DNA from: Azospirillum sp. TSH64
GTDB lineage: Bacteria; Pseudomonadota; Alphaproteobacteria; Azospirillales; Azospirillaceae
DNA length: 64,000 nucleotides
Assembly: GCF_003116035.1 (NCBI RefSeq)
Contig: NZ_LGQW01000015.1
Span: forward strand, 2,656,338-2,720,337
Direction: 5' to 3'
How positions within the stretch are numbered: position 1 is the first letter of the stretch; every line of letters begins with the position of its first letter. Position numbers and translations under genes: made by a program. Shown here piece by piece: positions 26,577 to 34,083 of this stretch. The notes beneath the pieces were generated by a model, which was not told the DNA's origin, searched no databases, and worked only from the letters and a program-made list of their open reading frames with translations.

Positions 26577-27794
26577 TCAGCGCCGGCGCGTCAGCAGCAC
26601 TGCCGTCAGGTCGTCGTCGATGGGCCCGGTCGCCGTCAGGTCGTTGAGCAGGCCGGACAGCAGGGCGGCGTCGTCGGGCTCATGCAGGCGCAGGGCAAGC
26701 AGGGTGGCGAGGCCGTACTCGTCAAGAACCCCGTGGCTCTCAACGCCCTCGATCGGGATTTCGATGGCCGCATCGGAATAGAGCAGCAGGCGGGCACCGG
26801 GCGGCATCGGCAGCCGGCGGGCGTCGTAGGTGACTGTCGACAGCAGGCCGAGCGGCAGCCCGCTGCCGTCGCCCAACCGCGGCGCCTCGTCGCCGGGATG
26901 CCAGACCATCGGTGCCGTCGATCCGGCGGATGCATAGTGGAACTCCCCGGCCACCGGATCGATCAGCCCGGTCAGCATGGTGGCGAACTGGCCGCTGGGC
27001 AGCAGCCCGCACAGCCGGCGGTTCACCGTCTCCAGGAACGCCGCCGGGGTCAGGTCGGTGCTGCCGATCTGGCGGCAGATGGCGTCCAGCCGGAATGTGT
27101 TCAACGCGGCGCCGACCCCATGGCCGGAGAAATCGACCAGATAGACAGCGACCCGGCCGTCGGGCCGCCGCTCGATTCCCCAGAAATCGCCCCCCAGTTC
27201 GGAGGAGGGTGCGAAATGCGCCTGGACGGCGATGCCGGTCGCCTCCTCCAGCTCGGCCAGCCGGTCTGGACCGGGCAGCATCCGGGCCTGCATGGCGCGG
27301 GCCAGTTCCAGTTCGTTTTCCGTGCGGCTGTGATACTGCTCCAGATCGCGCAGCATGGCCCGCTTGCGCAGCTGGATGCGCACGCGGGCCATCAGCTCTA
27401 CCGCATTGATCGGCTTGGTGACATAGTCGGTTGCGCCGGCGGCGAAGGCACGGGCTCGGTCCTCCGCCCGGCTCAGGCTGGACTGCACCAGAACCGGCAA
27501 CGACTTCCAGCGCGGGTCGGCACGCAGGCGCCGGCACATCTCGAACCCGTCCATCTGCGGCATCATCAGGTCGAGCAGCACGAGATCCGGCTTGAAGCGC
27601 TCCATCAGGACCAGCGCGTCCTGCCCATCCTCCGCCTGCTCGATCAGGGTGATGCCGCCGCGCTCCAGCAGGGCCAGCAGAAGGTGACGGTTGATCCGGT
27701 TGTCGTCGACGATCAGCACGCGGGCGCCGGCCAGCCCGTCGACGACATCGCCCGCCTCGGCCGGAAGCAGGTCGGATGGCGGAGAATCGCTCAT
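26577..27794 (-). CDS. receiver-PP2C response regulator phosphatase (RsbU-like), metal site intact
   Basis: A 405-residue protein and the last gene of the che/partner-switch operon. Residues 24-140 form a CheY-like receiver (phospho-acceptor D75 in VLLDLMMPQMDGF, K127). A short coiled coil leads into a SpoIIE-type PP2C phosphatase (about residues 185-405): GGDFWG with D203, VDFSGHGVGAAL with D221, LLLYSDAAIE, and DDDLTAVLL near the end. It therefore keeps the metal-binding aspartates. It should dephosphorylate a Ser-phosphorylated STAS antagonist when its receiver is phosphorylated, by analogy with RsbU/RssB-PP2C systems. The ATG at 27794 overlaps the upstream stop by 4 bp (ATGA). Confidence 0.9.
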   Translation of the reverse strand: MSDSPPSDLLPAEAGDVVDGLAGARVLIVDDNRINRHLLLALLERGGITLIEQAEDGQDALVLMERFKPDLVLLDLMMPQMDGFEMCRRLRADPRWKSLPVLVQSSLSRAEDRARAFAAGATDYVTKPINAVELMARVRIQLRKRAMLRDLEQYHSRTENELELARAMQARMLPGPDRLAELEEATGIAVQAHFAPSSELGGDFWGIERRPDGRVAVYLVDFSGHGVGAALNTFRLDAICRQIGSTDLTPAAFLETVNRRLCGLLPSGQFATMLTGLIDPVAGEFHYASAGSTAPMVWHPGDEAPRLGDGSGLPLGLLSTVTYDARRLPMPPGARLLLYSDAAIEIPIEGVESHGVLDEYGLATLLALRLHEPDDAALLSGLLNDLTATGPIDDDLTAVLLTRRR

Positions 27795-29053
27795 GCCGCC
27801 GCCTCCCGTTCGATCCACAGCAGCGTGTGGTCGTCGCCGCTGACCCGGCCCAGGGCGGAGCCCAGCGAGCGGACCACGGCGTCGAAGCCTTCACCCTCCG
27901 CCACGGCACGGCCGATCATCCAGCCGAGTCCGATCCCGGTCCCGCCGGCGTCCAACGCCTCCAGAACCGCGACGGAGTAGAGCGCCAGCACGCTACCCCG
28001 CGGCAACTCCATCACGTCGCTGCGGTAGCGGGTGCCGGGCGCGATGCCGATCGGCAGGCCGGCGGCCGCACCGAACGACGGTCCGCCGTCGCCGCTCAGG
28101 ATCATCGGCGGCGCCCCGTCCGCCGAGGCGTGGATGAAGCGCCCGGCCTCGCCGTCCACCACGCCATAGGTCATGGTGGCCTTCTCGCCCGGCGCCAGAA
28201 GCCCGGCGGCGCGGTCGTTCAGCGCGGTCATCAGGACGGCGGCGTCCTCGCCATGGGCGGGACCCAGCTCCTGGAGAAGGGCATGCAGCCGGAAGGCGTT
28301 CAGCGCCGCCGAGACTCCGCGGCCGGCGACGTTCAGCAGATAGGCGCCGAAGCGCCGCCCGCCCAGCGGCAGCAACCCCCAGAGATCGCCACCGAGATGG
28401 GGCGAGATCACGCTGTGCGCGCGCAGGCGGCAGCCCGCGGCGGCGGCCACGGCGGCGCTCTGCGCCGGGGTCGGCAGCAGATGCTCCTGCATCGACCGGG
28501 CGATGGACAGCTCGGCCTCCACCCGCGCCCGATAGGTCTGAAGGCGGCGGATCAGCACCCGGTCTTCCAGATGGATGCGCACGCGGGCCAGCAGCTCCGT
28601 GCGCTCCAGCGGCTTCGACACCAGATCGGTGGTGCCGGCGGCGAAGGCGCGGTTGCGGTCCTCACCCGACGACAGTGCGGTCTGCACCAGGATCGGCAGG
28701 TCGGCCGTCTCCGGCATGGCGCGCAGGCGGCGGCAGACCTCGAACCCATCCATTCCCGGCATCATGATGTCCAGGATTAGCAGGTCGGGGATGGCGGCCT
28801 CGATCATCGCCAGCGCCTCGAACCCGCTGGCGGCGAAGGAAACCTGCCGGAAGCCCGCCTCGGCCAGGAAAGCGCCGATCAGCGTGCGGTTGAAGGCGGT
28901 GTCGTCCACCACCAGGATCGGGCAGTCCAGGACGGTGCAGTCGGGGATCCGGCATTCGCAGAGCCGGTCGCCGGAACCCTGCACATCGGAGCGTCCGGCA
29001 TCCGATTGCGGGATCGCTCCACAGCCGGGATTATGCCAGCCATCCGCGGTCAC
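27791..29053 (-). CDS. receiver-PP2C-like protein with a degenerate phosphatase domain
   Basis: A 420-residue paralogue of the next gene. The receiver (about residues 44-160) looks functional: D95 in LLILDIMMPGMDGF and K147 in DLVSKPLE. In the PP2C domain, GGDLWG keeps D223, but the DxSGHG motif reads LLNVAGRG (N241, R245) and YSDG reads LYSVAVLE (V361). Two metal-binding aspartates are thus replaced, so it may be a pseudophosphatase that binds the antagonist or ATPase without catalysis, or senses phosphorylation. The start is GTG at 29053, overlapping the ATPase stop (GTGA). The 42 N-terminal residues before the receiver are Cys-containing and unexplained. Confidence 0.85.
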   Translation of the reverse strand: MTADGWHNPGCGAIPQSDAGRSDVQGSGDRLCECRIPDCTVLDCPILVVDDTAFNRTLIGAFLAEAGFRQVSFAASGFEALAMIEAAIPDLLILDIMMPGMDGFEVCRRLRAMPETADLPILVQTALSSGEDRNRAFAAGTTDLVSKPLERTELLARVRIHLEDRVLIRRLQTYRARVEAELSIARSMQEHLLPTPAQSAAVAAAAGCRLRAHSVISPHLGGDLWGLLPLGGRRFGAYLLNVAGRGVSAALNAFRLHALLQELGPAHGEDAAVLMTALNDRAAGLLAPGEKATMTYGVVDGEAGRFIHASADGAPPMILSGDGGPSFGAAAGLPIGIAPGTRYRSDVMELPRGSVLALYSVAVLEALDAGGTGIGLGWMIGRAVAEGEGFDAVVRSLGSALGRVSGDDHTLLWIEREAAA

Positions 29054-29844
29054 AGCCGGAACCTCATGCGGATGCGGCGGCCGCCATCCTCGATCGTCAG
29101 CCCGTCGGCGATGGTGCCGATCAGGTCGAGGCCGCGGCCGGACGCTCCCGAGTTGGCGCGCGGGCCCGGGGTGAAGCCGGCGCCCTCATCGGCGATCTCC
29201 ACCGTCGCCACCCGCCGGCCATCCTCCGCCGGGTCGATCCGGAGCGTGACGACGATGCGGCGGCCCGCCAGCACCGGATCGGCCAGACGGTCGCCCAGGT
29301 CGCGGGAAAAACGTTCCAGCTCCTGGGCGCTCAGCTCCTTCATGCCGGCGACACCCAGGTTGCCGTGGACCAGCGCGTTGCTGACCGCCTCGTGCAACGC
29401 AAGCTCGACGTCGTCGCGGCGGTCCCCCTCCAGCGGATGGCGGGCGCTCAGCGCGGCCAGCAGCCTGCCGCCAAGCTGGAGGTCGTGCGCGGTGGCCGTG
29501 GTCAGGTTCAGGTAGAGATCGCTTGTCGCCGCCTCCGCCAGGAATGGCGCCAATCGGTCGGCGGTATCGGAAGCCCCGGTATCGGTTGGCGGCTCGATCC
29601 AGGCGGCGACCGGCGGGAGCCAGAGCGCGTCGGACTCAGGTACGGCGCTCCCGTCTCCGGCCAGCAGGACCGCCAGCGGCGCCGGTCCGGCGGGCGCCTG
29701 CACCGGGGACAGCCGCAGCGCCAGCGCCAGCCGGGTCAGCCGGTCGGCCGCCAACCCCGGCGCCAGAAGACCGGCGAAGCGGGTGCGGCAGCCGGCGGTC
29801 TGGTCCGCCTCCTGTGTCGTGCCCTGGGTTGTCCCGTCGATCAC
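29050..29844 (-). CDS. RsbW-like ATP-binding anti-sigma/switch kinase
   Basis: A 264-residue protein. The C-terminal 140 residues form a HATPase_c_2 domain with HEAVSNALVHGNLG (N box), EIADEGAGFTP (G1) and SGRGLDLIGTIADGL (G2). This is the GHKL kinase fold of RsbW/SpoIIAB, which phosphorylates STAS antagonists and binds a target protein. No phospho-acceptor His is present, so it is not a two-component kinase. The N-terminal 120 residues (rich in Ala/Leu/Pro) match nothing I know and may be a regulatory or degenerate receiver-like domain. It overlaps the downstream gene by 4 bp and starts 5 bp after the STAS gene. Confidence 0.85.
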   Translation of the reverse strand: MIDGTTQGTTQEADQTAGCRTRFAGLLAPGLAADRLTRLALALRLSPVQAPAGPAPLAVLLAGDGSAVPESDALWLPPVAAWIEPPTDTGASDTADRLAPFLAEAATSDLYLNLTTATAHDLQLGGRLLAALSARHPLEGDRRDDVELALHEAVSNALVHGNLGVAGMKELSAQELERFSRDLGDRLADPVLAGRRIVVTLRIDPAEDGRRVATVEIADEGAGFTPGPRANSGASGRGLDLIGTIADGLTIEDGGRRIRMRFRL

Positions 29845-29849
29845 CGGGA

Positions 29850-30155
29850 TCAGTCCTCGATCGGAACGATCTTGGCGATCTGCGCCACGGTCAGCACCCG
29901 TTTGACCTGACCGGCGGCGCCGCGCAGGATGAACTGCTTGGCGGCGCGGTCCATCTCCTCCCGCGCGATCAGCAGCATGCCGATGCCGGCGGAATCGACG
30001 AATTCGAGCGACGACAGGTCGAGCACCTGGCGCTTGAGCTTGTTCTGTCCCATTTCACCGATCAGTGCCCGCAACTTCGCGTGGTCGTTGAAGGTCAGGC
30101 GACCGCGCAGGCGGATGACCGCCTCCTGATCGCGCACTTCGATGCCGTAGTCCAT
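29850..30155 (-). CDS. STAS-domain anti-anti-sigma factor (RsbV-like)
   Basis: A 101-residue single STAS domain. EVRDQEAVIRLRGRLTFND, KRQVLDLSSLEFVDSAGIGM and the rest cover the family. The Ser in VDSAGIG is the phospho-acceptor position used by RsbV/SpoIIAA. It is expected to bind the neighbouring RsbW-like ATPase when unphosphorylated and to be released when phosphorylated; the PP2C proteins would reset it. The ATG at 30155 is chosen over one six codons earlier because MDYGIEV starts the fold. Confidence 0.92.
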   Translation of the reverse strand: MDYGIEVRDQEAVIRLRGRLTFNDHAKLRALIGEMGQNKLKRQVLDLSSLEFVDSAGIGMLLIAREEMDRAAKQFILRGAAGQVKRVLTVAQIAKIVPIED

Positions 30156-30206
30156 AGGCCCGTCTTTCCGCAAATATGGTTCAGTGTACAGGCGGGGGGC
30201 ACCGCA

Positions 30207-31355
30207 CTAGAAGAGTTCAATATCACCGCCGGCGCTGCTTCCCCCTGCGGCATCGAGGTCAAGCACGCCGTTTTCGTCGAGGGCCGTGCCTTCCAGCAGC
30301 AGCCTGCGCACGAAGCGCTCGCGCATCTCGCTCAGCGTGAAGCGGCCCATCAGCTGGTTCAGCCATTCCTGCGGTTCGCGCGCGCCGATGGCGGGCGGCA
30401 CCTGGGCGCGGATCCGGGTTTCCAGCTCTCCCAGCCCGGCGCTCATGATGGCGAGGCTGTCGTTGATCGCCTCGATGCGCTGCTTGGTCAGGTCCTGGAA
30501 CTGCATGCCGGTGATGACGTGCGCGATGGTGGACGACATATCGGACGACACCGACGCCGCCGTTTCCAGCACCGACTGGAAATGGTTGGTCTGCGCCACC
30601 AGGCTGTCCATCGTCTTGTCGACGCGTTCCTTGGCCAGCATCTGCGGCGACATGTCGGTGTTGGCGATCTGGCGCAGGATGTCGTGGCCGTTGCGCACGC
30701 CCTTCACCACGGCGGTGACGGTGCCGCGCATGCGGTCGGCCAGTTCGCCGGTGGAGCGGGAGAGGTGCCGCACCTCCTGCGCCACCACGGCGAAGGTCCG
30801 CCCGGCCTCGCCGGCGCGGCTGGCCTCGATGGTCGCGTTCAGCGCCAGGAAGTTGGTCTGGCGGTTGATGCCATCGATGTCGCCGATCGACTTCTCCAGC
30901 TCGGCCACGTCCTTCTGCACGTCGTCCAGCAGATAGACCATGCTCATGGCATGGCGCGACAGGGTGACGATGTTGGTCACCATGTCTGTGATCACGTCCT
31001 GCATGCCGACGACCAGCCTGTCGAGCGGCACCCGCTCGCCGTCGATGTCGACCGACCCTGCCGTGTCGACGATCTGGGCCACCCGTTCCGACTGCTCCAG
31101 CGCCTTCCGGGCCAGTTCGCGGAAGCGCTCCGACAGGTCGAGGGTGGAGGTCTCCACATGGTCCGAGGTGCGCGTCAGCTCGCCCTGCACGATGTCGAGC
31201 GTGCGGCGCTGCACATCGGCGAAGCCGAGCCAGGTGGACAGAAGCTCCGCGGTGACCGCGACCTTGGCGTCGCCGTCCGGCGTCGCGGAGACGTCCCGGG
31301 GCGCGGCATTCCGGGAGCCGGTCTGGACGGCGTCGTGGGCAGCGGACTTGAACAT
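30207..31355 (-). CDS. soluble methyl-accepting chemotaxis-like protein with a CheZ-like FQDLTxQ motif
   Basis: A 382-residue protein without transmembrane segments. The central part contains the receptor-tip hairpin motif [18 protein letters not shown] and [19 protein letters not shown], which bind CheA and CheW in chemoreceptors. Near residues 284-292 it has MQFQDLTKQ (D288, Q292), resembling the catalytic DxxxQ of CheZ phosphatases (DLTGQ). The last 60 residues are a separate tail ending in acid residues. No ligand-binding domain is seen, so it may be a cytosolic hub or a combined coupling and phosphatase protein. It lies between CheB and the second STAS gene. Confidence 0.8.
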   Translation of the reverse strand: MFKSAAHDAVQTGSRNAAPRDVSATPDGDAKVAVTAELLSTWLGFADVQRRTLDIVQGELTRTSDHVETSTLDLSERFRELARKALEQSERVAQIVDTAGSVDIDGERVPLDRLVVGMQDVITDMVTNIVTLSRHAMSMVYLLDDVQKDVAELEKSIGDIDGINRQTNFLALNATIEASRAGEAGRTFAVVAQEVRHLSRSTGELADRMRGTVTAVVKGVRNGHDILRQIANTDMSPQMLAKERVDKTMDSLVAQTNHFQSVLETAASVSSDMSSTIAHVITGMQFQDLTKQRIEAINDSLAIMSAGLGELETRIRAQVPPAIGAREPQEWLNQLMGRFTLSEMRERFVRRLLLEGTALDENGVLDLDAAGGSSAGGDIELF

Positions 31356-31391
31356 ACTGGTGCTCCTTGGAAACTCTACCCGGATTCCCGA

Positions 31392-32459
31392 TCAGGTCGG
31401 GGCGGTGCGGGGGCGTTCGCCGACGGCGTCGAAGGCGCGCAGCATTTCGGCGGGGATTTGGGTGAGCGGCAGTTCGACCGTGACCGCGCCGGCCTCCTTG
31501 GCGGCGCGTGGCATTCCATAGACGACGCAGCTCGATTCCTGCTCGCCGATGGTGAAGGCGCCGGCCTCATGCATCGCCTTCATGCCGATGGCGCCGTCGC
31601 GGCCCATGCCGGACAGGATGACGCCGACGGCGTTGTTGCCGGCCGCCTTGGCGACGGAGGCGAACAGCACGTCGACCGACGGGCGGTGGCCGCTGACCGC
31701 GGGGGTGTCCTGGATGTGGCAGACGAAGCCGGCGGTGTCGCGGACGATGGCGAGATGGCGGTCGCCGGGGGCGATCAGCACCAGCCCCTGGGCCGGCCGG
31801 TCGCCATGGACGGCGACCCGCACGGTGGGGGCGGACAGCCGGTCGAGCCGTGCCGCGAAGCTGGGCACATAGCTGGGGCCCATATGCTGGGTGATGACGA
31901 TGGGCGGGCAGTCGGCCGGCATGGCGGCGAGCACGTCGCGGATGCGCTCCACCCCGCCGGTCGAGGCGCCGACCGCGATCAGCCGCTTGCCCGAGCCAGC
32001 GCGCCGCGGCGTCGGCAGGACGCCATGGGTGGCAGCCGGGCGGCGCATGGTCAGGCGCGCGGTGGCGGCGACGCGGATCTTGGAGACCAGCTCCATCGCC
32101 GTCGCCTCGAAGCCTTGCCCGTCGGAGCTGCCGGGCTTGGCGACGCAGTCCACCGCCCCCAGTTCGAGTGCGCGGATGGCGGCGTCCGACCCCTCGCGGG
32201 TCAGGGAGGAGACCATGATGACCGGCGTCGGCCGCAGGGTCATGATCTTCTCCAGGAAGGACAGCCCGTCCATCTTCGGCATCTCGACGTCCAGCGTGAT
32301 GACGTCGGGGTTGGTGGCCTTGATGACCTCGCGCGCTTCGAAGGGGTCGCGGGCGACGCCGGCCACCTCCATTCCCGCCTCCCGGGTCAGGATGTCCTTC
32401 AGCATCTCGCGCATCAGGGCGCTGTCGTCGACGATGACGACGCGGATCGGTCTGGGCAT
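31392..32459 (-). CDS. cheB: chemotaxis response regulator protein-glutamate methylesterase CheB
   Basis: A 355-residue CheB. The N-terminal receiver has D57 (VITLDVEMPKMDGL). The C-terminal esterase/deamidase has the Ser-His-Asp triad: S166 in AVGASTGG, H192 in ITQHMGPSYVPSFA, and D288 in SGMGRDGAIGM. It removes methyl groups from receptor glutamates and is activated by CheA phosphorylation, giving adaptation. It is 3 bp downstream of cheD. Confidence 0.96.
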   Translation of the reverse strand: MPRPIRVVIVDDSALMREMLKDILTREAGMEVAGVARDPFEAREVIKATNPDVITLDVEMPKMDGLSFLEKIMTLRPTPVIMVSSLTREGSDAAIRALELGAVDCVAKPGSSDGQGFEATAMELVSKIRVAATARLTMRRPAATHGVLPTPRRAGSGKRLIAVGASTGGVERIRDVLAAMPADCPPIVITQHMGPSYVPSFAARLDRLSAPTVRVAVHGDRPAQGLVLIAPGDRHLAIVRDTAGFVCHIQDTPAVSGHRPSVDVLFASVAKAAGNNAVGVILSGMGRDGAIGMKAMHEAGAFTIGEQESSCVVYGMPRAAKEAGAVTVELPLTQIPAEMLRAFDAVGERPRTAPT

Positions 32460-32462
32460 GGG

Positions 32463-33125
32463 TCAGCTCCCTTCCGGATCGGCGGGGGTGAACAGTTCGA
32501 CGTCGCCCTCCTCGGGGGTCTGGCTCAGGTGCGTGATGAAACGCCGTTCGCGGGTGACGGTGTCGGCCGCCGCCTCCGGCCGCAGCAGGCGGCGCAGCGC
32601 ACGTCCGCTGTGCGGGAAGTAATGCACCCGCCGGGCGGAGCCTCCGCCCAGATCGTGGCCCGCCAGCGTCAGCCCCTCCGTCTGCACATAATCCAGCGCG
32701 AAGCGGCTGTTCAGCCCGCCGATGTCGTAGCTCGATTCGATGACGCGGCCGCCGCCGAACAGCTTGACCTGCAGGCGCTGGCGTTCGGCACCGGCGGCCA
32801 GTAGCGCGTTGATCAGCCGCTCCATGGCGACCGATCCATAGCGCGCGGCCATGCCGGCCCCGTCAAGCTCGCTCGCCGGCAGGTCGGGCAGCATGAAGTG
32901 GTTCATGCCGCCGATGCCGCGCACCGGGTCATGGATGCAGGCCGCCACGCAGGAACCCAGCGTCGTCGCGATCATCAGGTCGGGACGGTCGCTGACCGCC
33001 TGCTGGCCCAGCCCGATCTTGACGGTGTCGGCGTTGAATTCCCGGTTGAAGTAGCGCCCGCTGCCCATGCGGTTGCGGAGCGTCGGGCTGGCTGGCTCCT
33101 GCCGGGGGAGGGGTTCGGCGTTCAT
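32463..33125 (-). CDS. cheD: chemoreceptor glutamine deamidase CheD
   Basis: A 220-residue CheD. The catalytic Cys C59 lies in IATTLGSCVAACI and His H76 in GGMNHFMLPD. FGGGRVIESSYDIGGLN is a further conserved block. CheD deamidates receptor glutamines to make them methylatable, and in some systems works with CheC or CheB. It lies 3 bp downstream of cheR. The last 40 residues form an extension with Pro/Asp that is not part of the core fold. Confidence 0.95.
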   Translation of the reverse strand: MNAEPLPRQEPASPTLRNRMGSGRYFNREFNADTVKIGLGQQAVSDRPDLMIATTLGSCVAACIHDPVRGIGGMNHFMLPDLPASELDGAGMAARYGSVAMERLINALLAAGAERQRLQVKLFGGGRVIESSYDIGGLNSRFALDYVQTEGLTLAGHDLGGGSARRVHYFPHSGRALRRLLRPEAAADTVTRERRFITHLSQTPEEGDVELFTPADPEGS

Positions 33126-33128
33126 CGC

Positions 33129-34049
33129 TCACTCCCTCCGGTAAATGGTCGGACCGGCCTGCCGGAACAGGTTCGACACGCCATACAGGCTCTCCGAGTG
33201 GCCGAGGAACAGATACCCGCCGGGGCGGAGCATCCGGGCGAAGTTTTCTATCACCTGCATCCGGCCACGGCGGTCGAAATAAATCAGGACATTGCGGCAA
33301 AAGATCGCGTCGAACGGGCCGGACATCGGCCAATGTTCCAGCAGGTTCAGCGGCTTGACGGTCACGAGGCGCTTCAGCTCCTCGCCCATCGCCACAGCAG
33401 GCTCGCCGTCCAGCCGGGTGTCGGTGGTGAAGCGCTGGCGGATCCCCGGCGGAATGCCGGTGGCGCCCGACAGCGGGTAGATGCCGCGCCGGGCGGTCTC
33501 CACCATGTGGGTGTCGATGTCGGTGGCGAGGATGCGGGCATCCCAGCGGCGCAGATCCGCCCCCATGGCGGAAACCAGCACCATCGCCATGGTGTAGGGC
33601 TCCGGCCCGGAGGAGCAGCCGGCCGACCACAGCCTCAACCGCGGCTTCGGCTTGTGGGCGTTCAACTCCCGCAGTTCCGGCAGGACGGTGGAGGCGAGAA
33701 AGTCGAAATGATGCGATTCGCGGTAGAAGCTGGTCAGGTTGGTGGTCAGCGCATTGACCAGGAAGCCGATCTCGTCGGCCACGCCGTCGCTTTGCAGCAG
33801 GGCGCAATAGGCGTCGAAATCGGGCAGCCGCAGCTCGCGCAGGCGGCGCGCCAGCCGGGCATAGACCATCTCCGCCTTGTGCGGCGCCAGCGCGATGCCG
33901 GCCAGCTGATAGAGCAGGCCGGCGATCAGGTCGAAATGGTGCCGCTCGAAATGGAATTCGCGCGCGCCACCGAAAACCGCCGCCGGGGCGGCCGGGGGGC
34001 GCCGCAGCGTTTCGGGTTCGGTCAGTGAGGCGGGCGAGCGGTCGGTCAT
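33129..34049 (-). CDS. cheR: chemotaxis protein methyltransferase CheR
   Basis: A 306-residue S-adenosylmethionine-dependent receptor methyltransferase. The N-terminal helical domain is followed by the SAM-binding fold: LRLWSAGCSSGPEPYTMAM, ARILATDIDTHMVETA, FDAIFCRNVLIYFDR and GGYLFLGHSESL. Adaptation enzyme partner of CheB/CheD in the same operon. It follows the chemoreceptor gene by 34 bp. Confidence 0.97.
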   Translation of the reverse strand: MTDRSPASLTEPETLRRPPAAPAAVFGGAREFHFERHHFDLIAGLLYQLAGIALAPHKAEMVYARLARRLRELRLPDFDAYCALLQSDGVADEIGFLVNALTTNLTSFYRESHHFDFLASTVLPELRELNAHKPKPRLRLWSAGCSSGPEPYTMAMVLVSAMGADLRRWDARILATDIDTHMVETARRGIYPLSGATGIPPGIRQRFTTDTRLDGEPAVAMGEELKRLVTVKPLNLLEHWPMSGPFDAIFCRNVLIYFDRRGRMQVIENFARMLRPGGYLFLGHSESLYGVSNLFRQAGPTIYRRE

Positions 34050-34083
34050 CGCGGCACCGGGGGCATCATCGAGAGATCTCGGC

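Noticed and set aside
29523..32804. A 1093-codon open frame on the plus strand across the che/partner-switch genes
   Set aside because: It is antisense to five well-supported genes. Its protein is His/Gly/Arg/Asp-rich without motifs, a usual by-product of high-GC codon bias.
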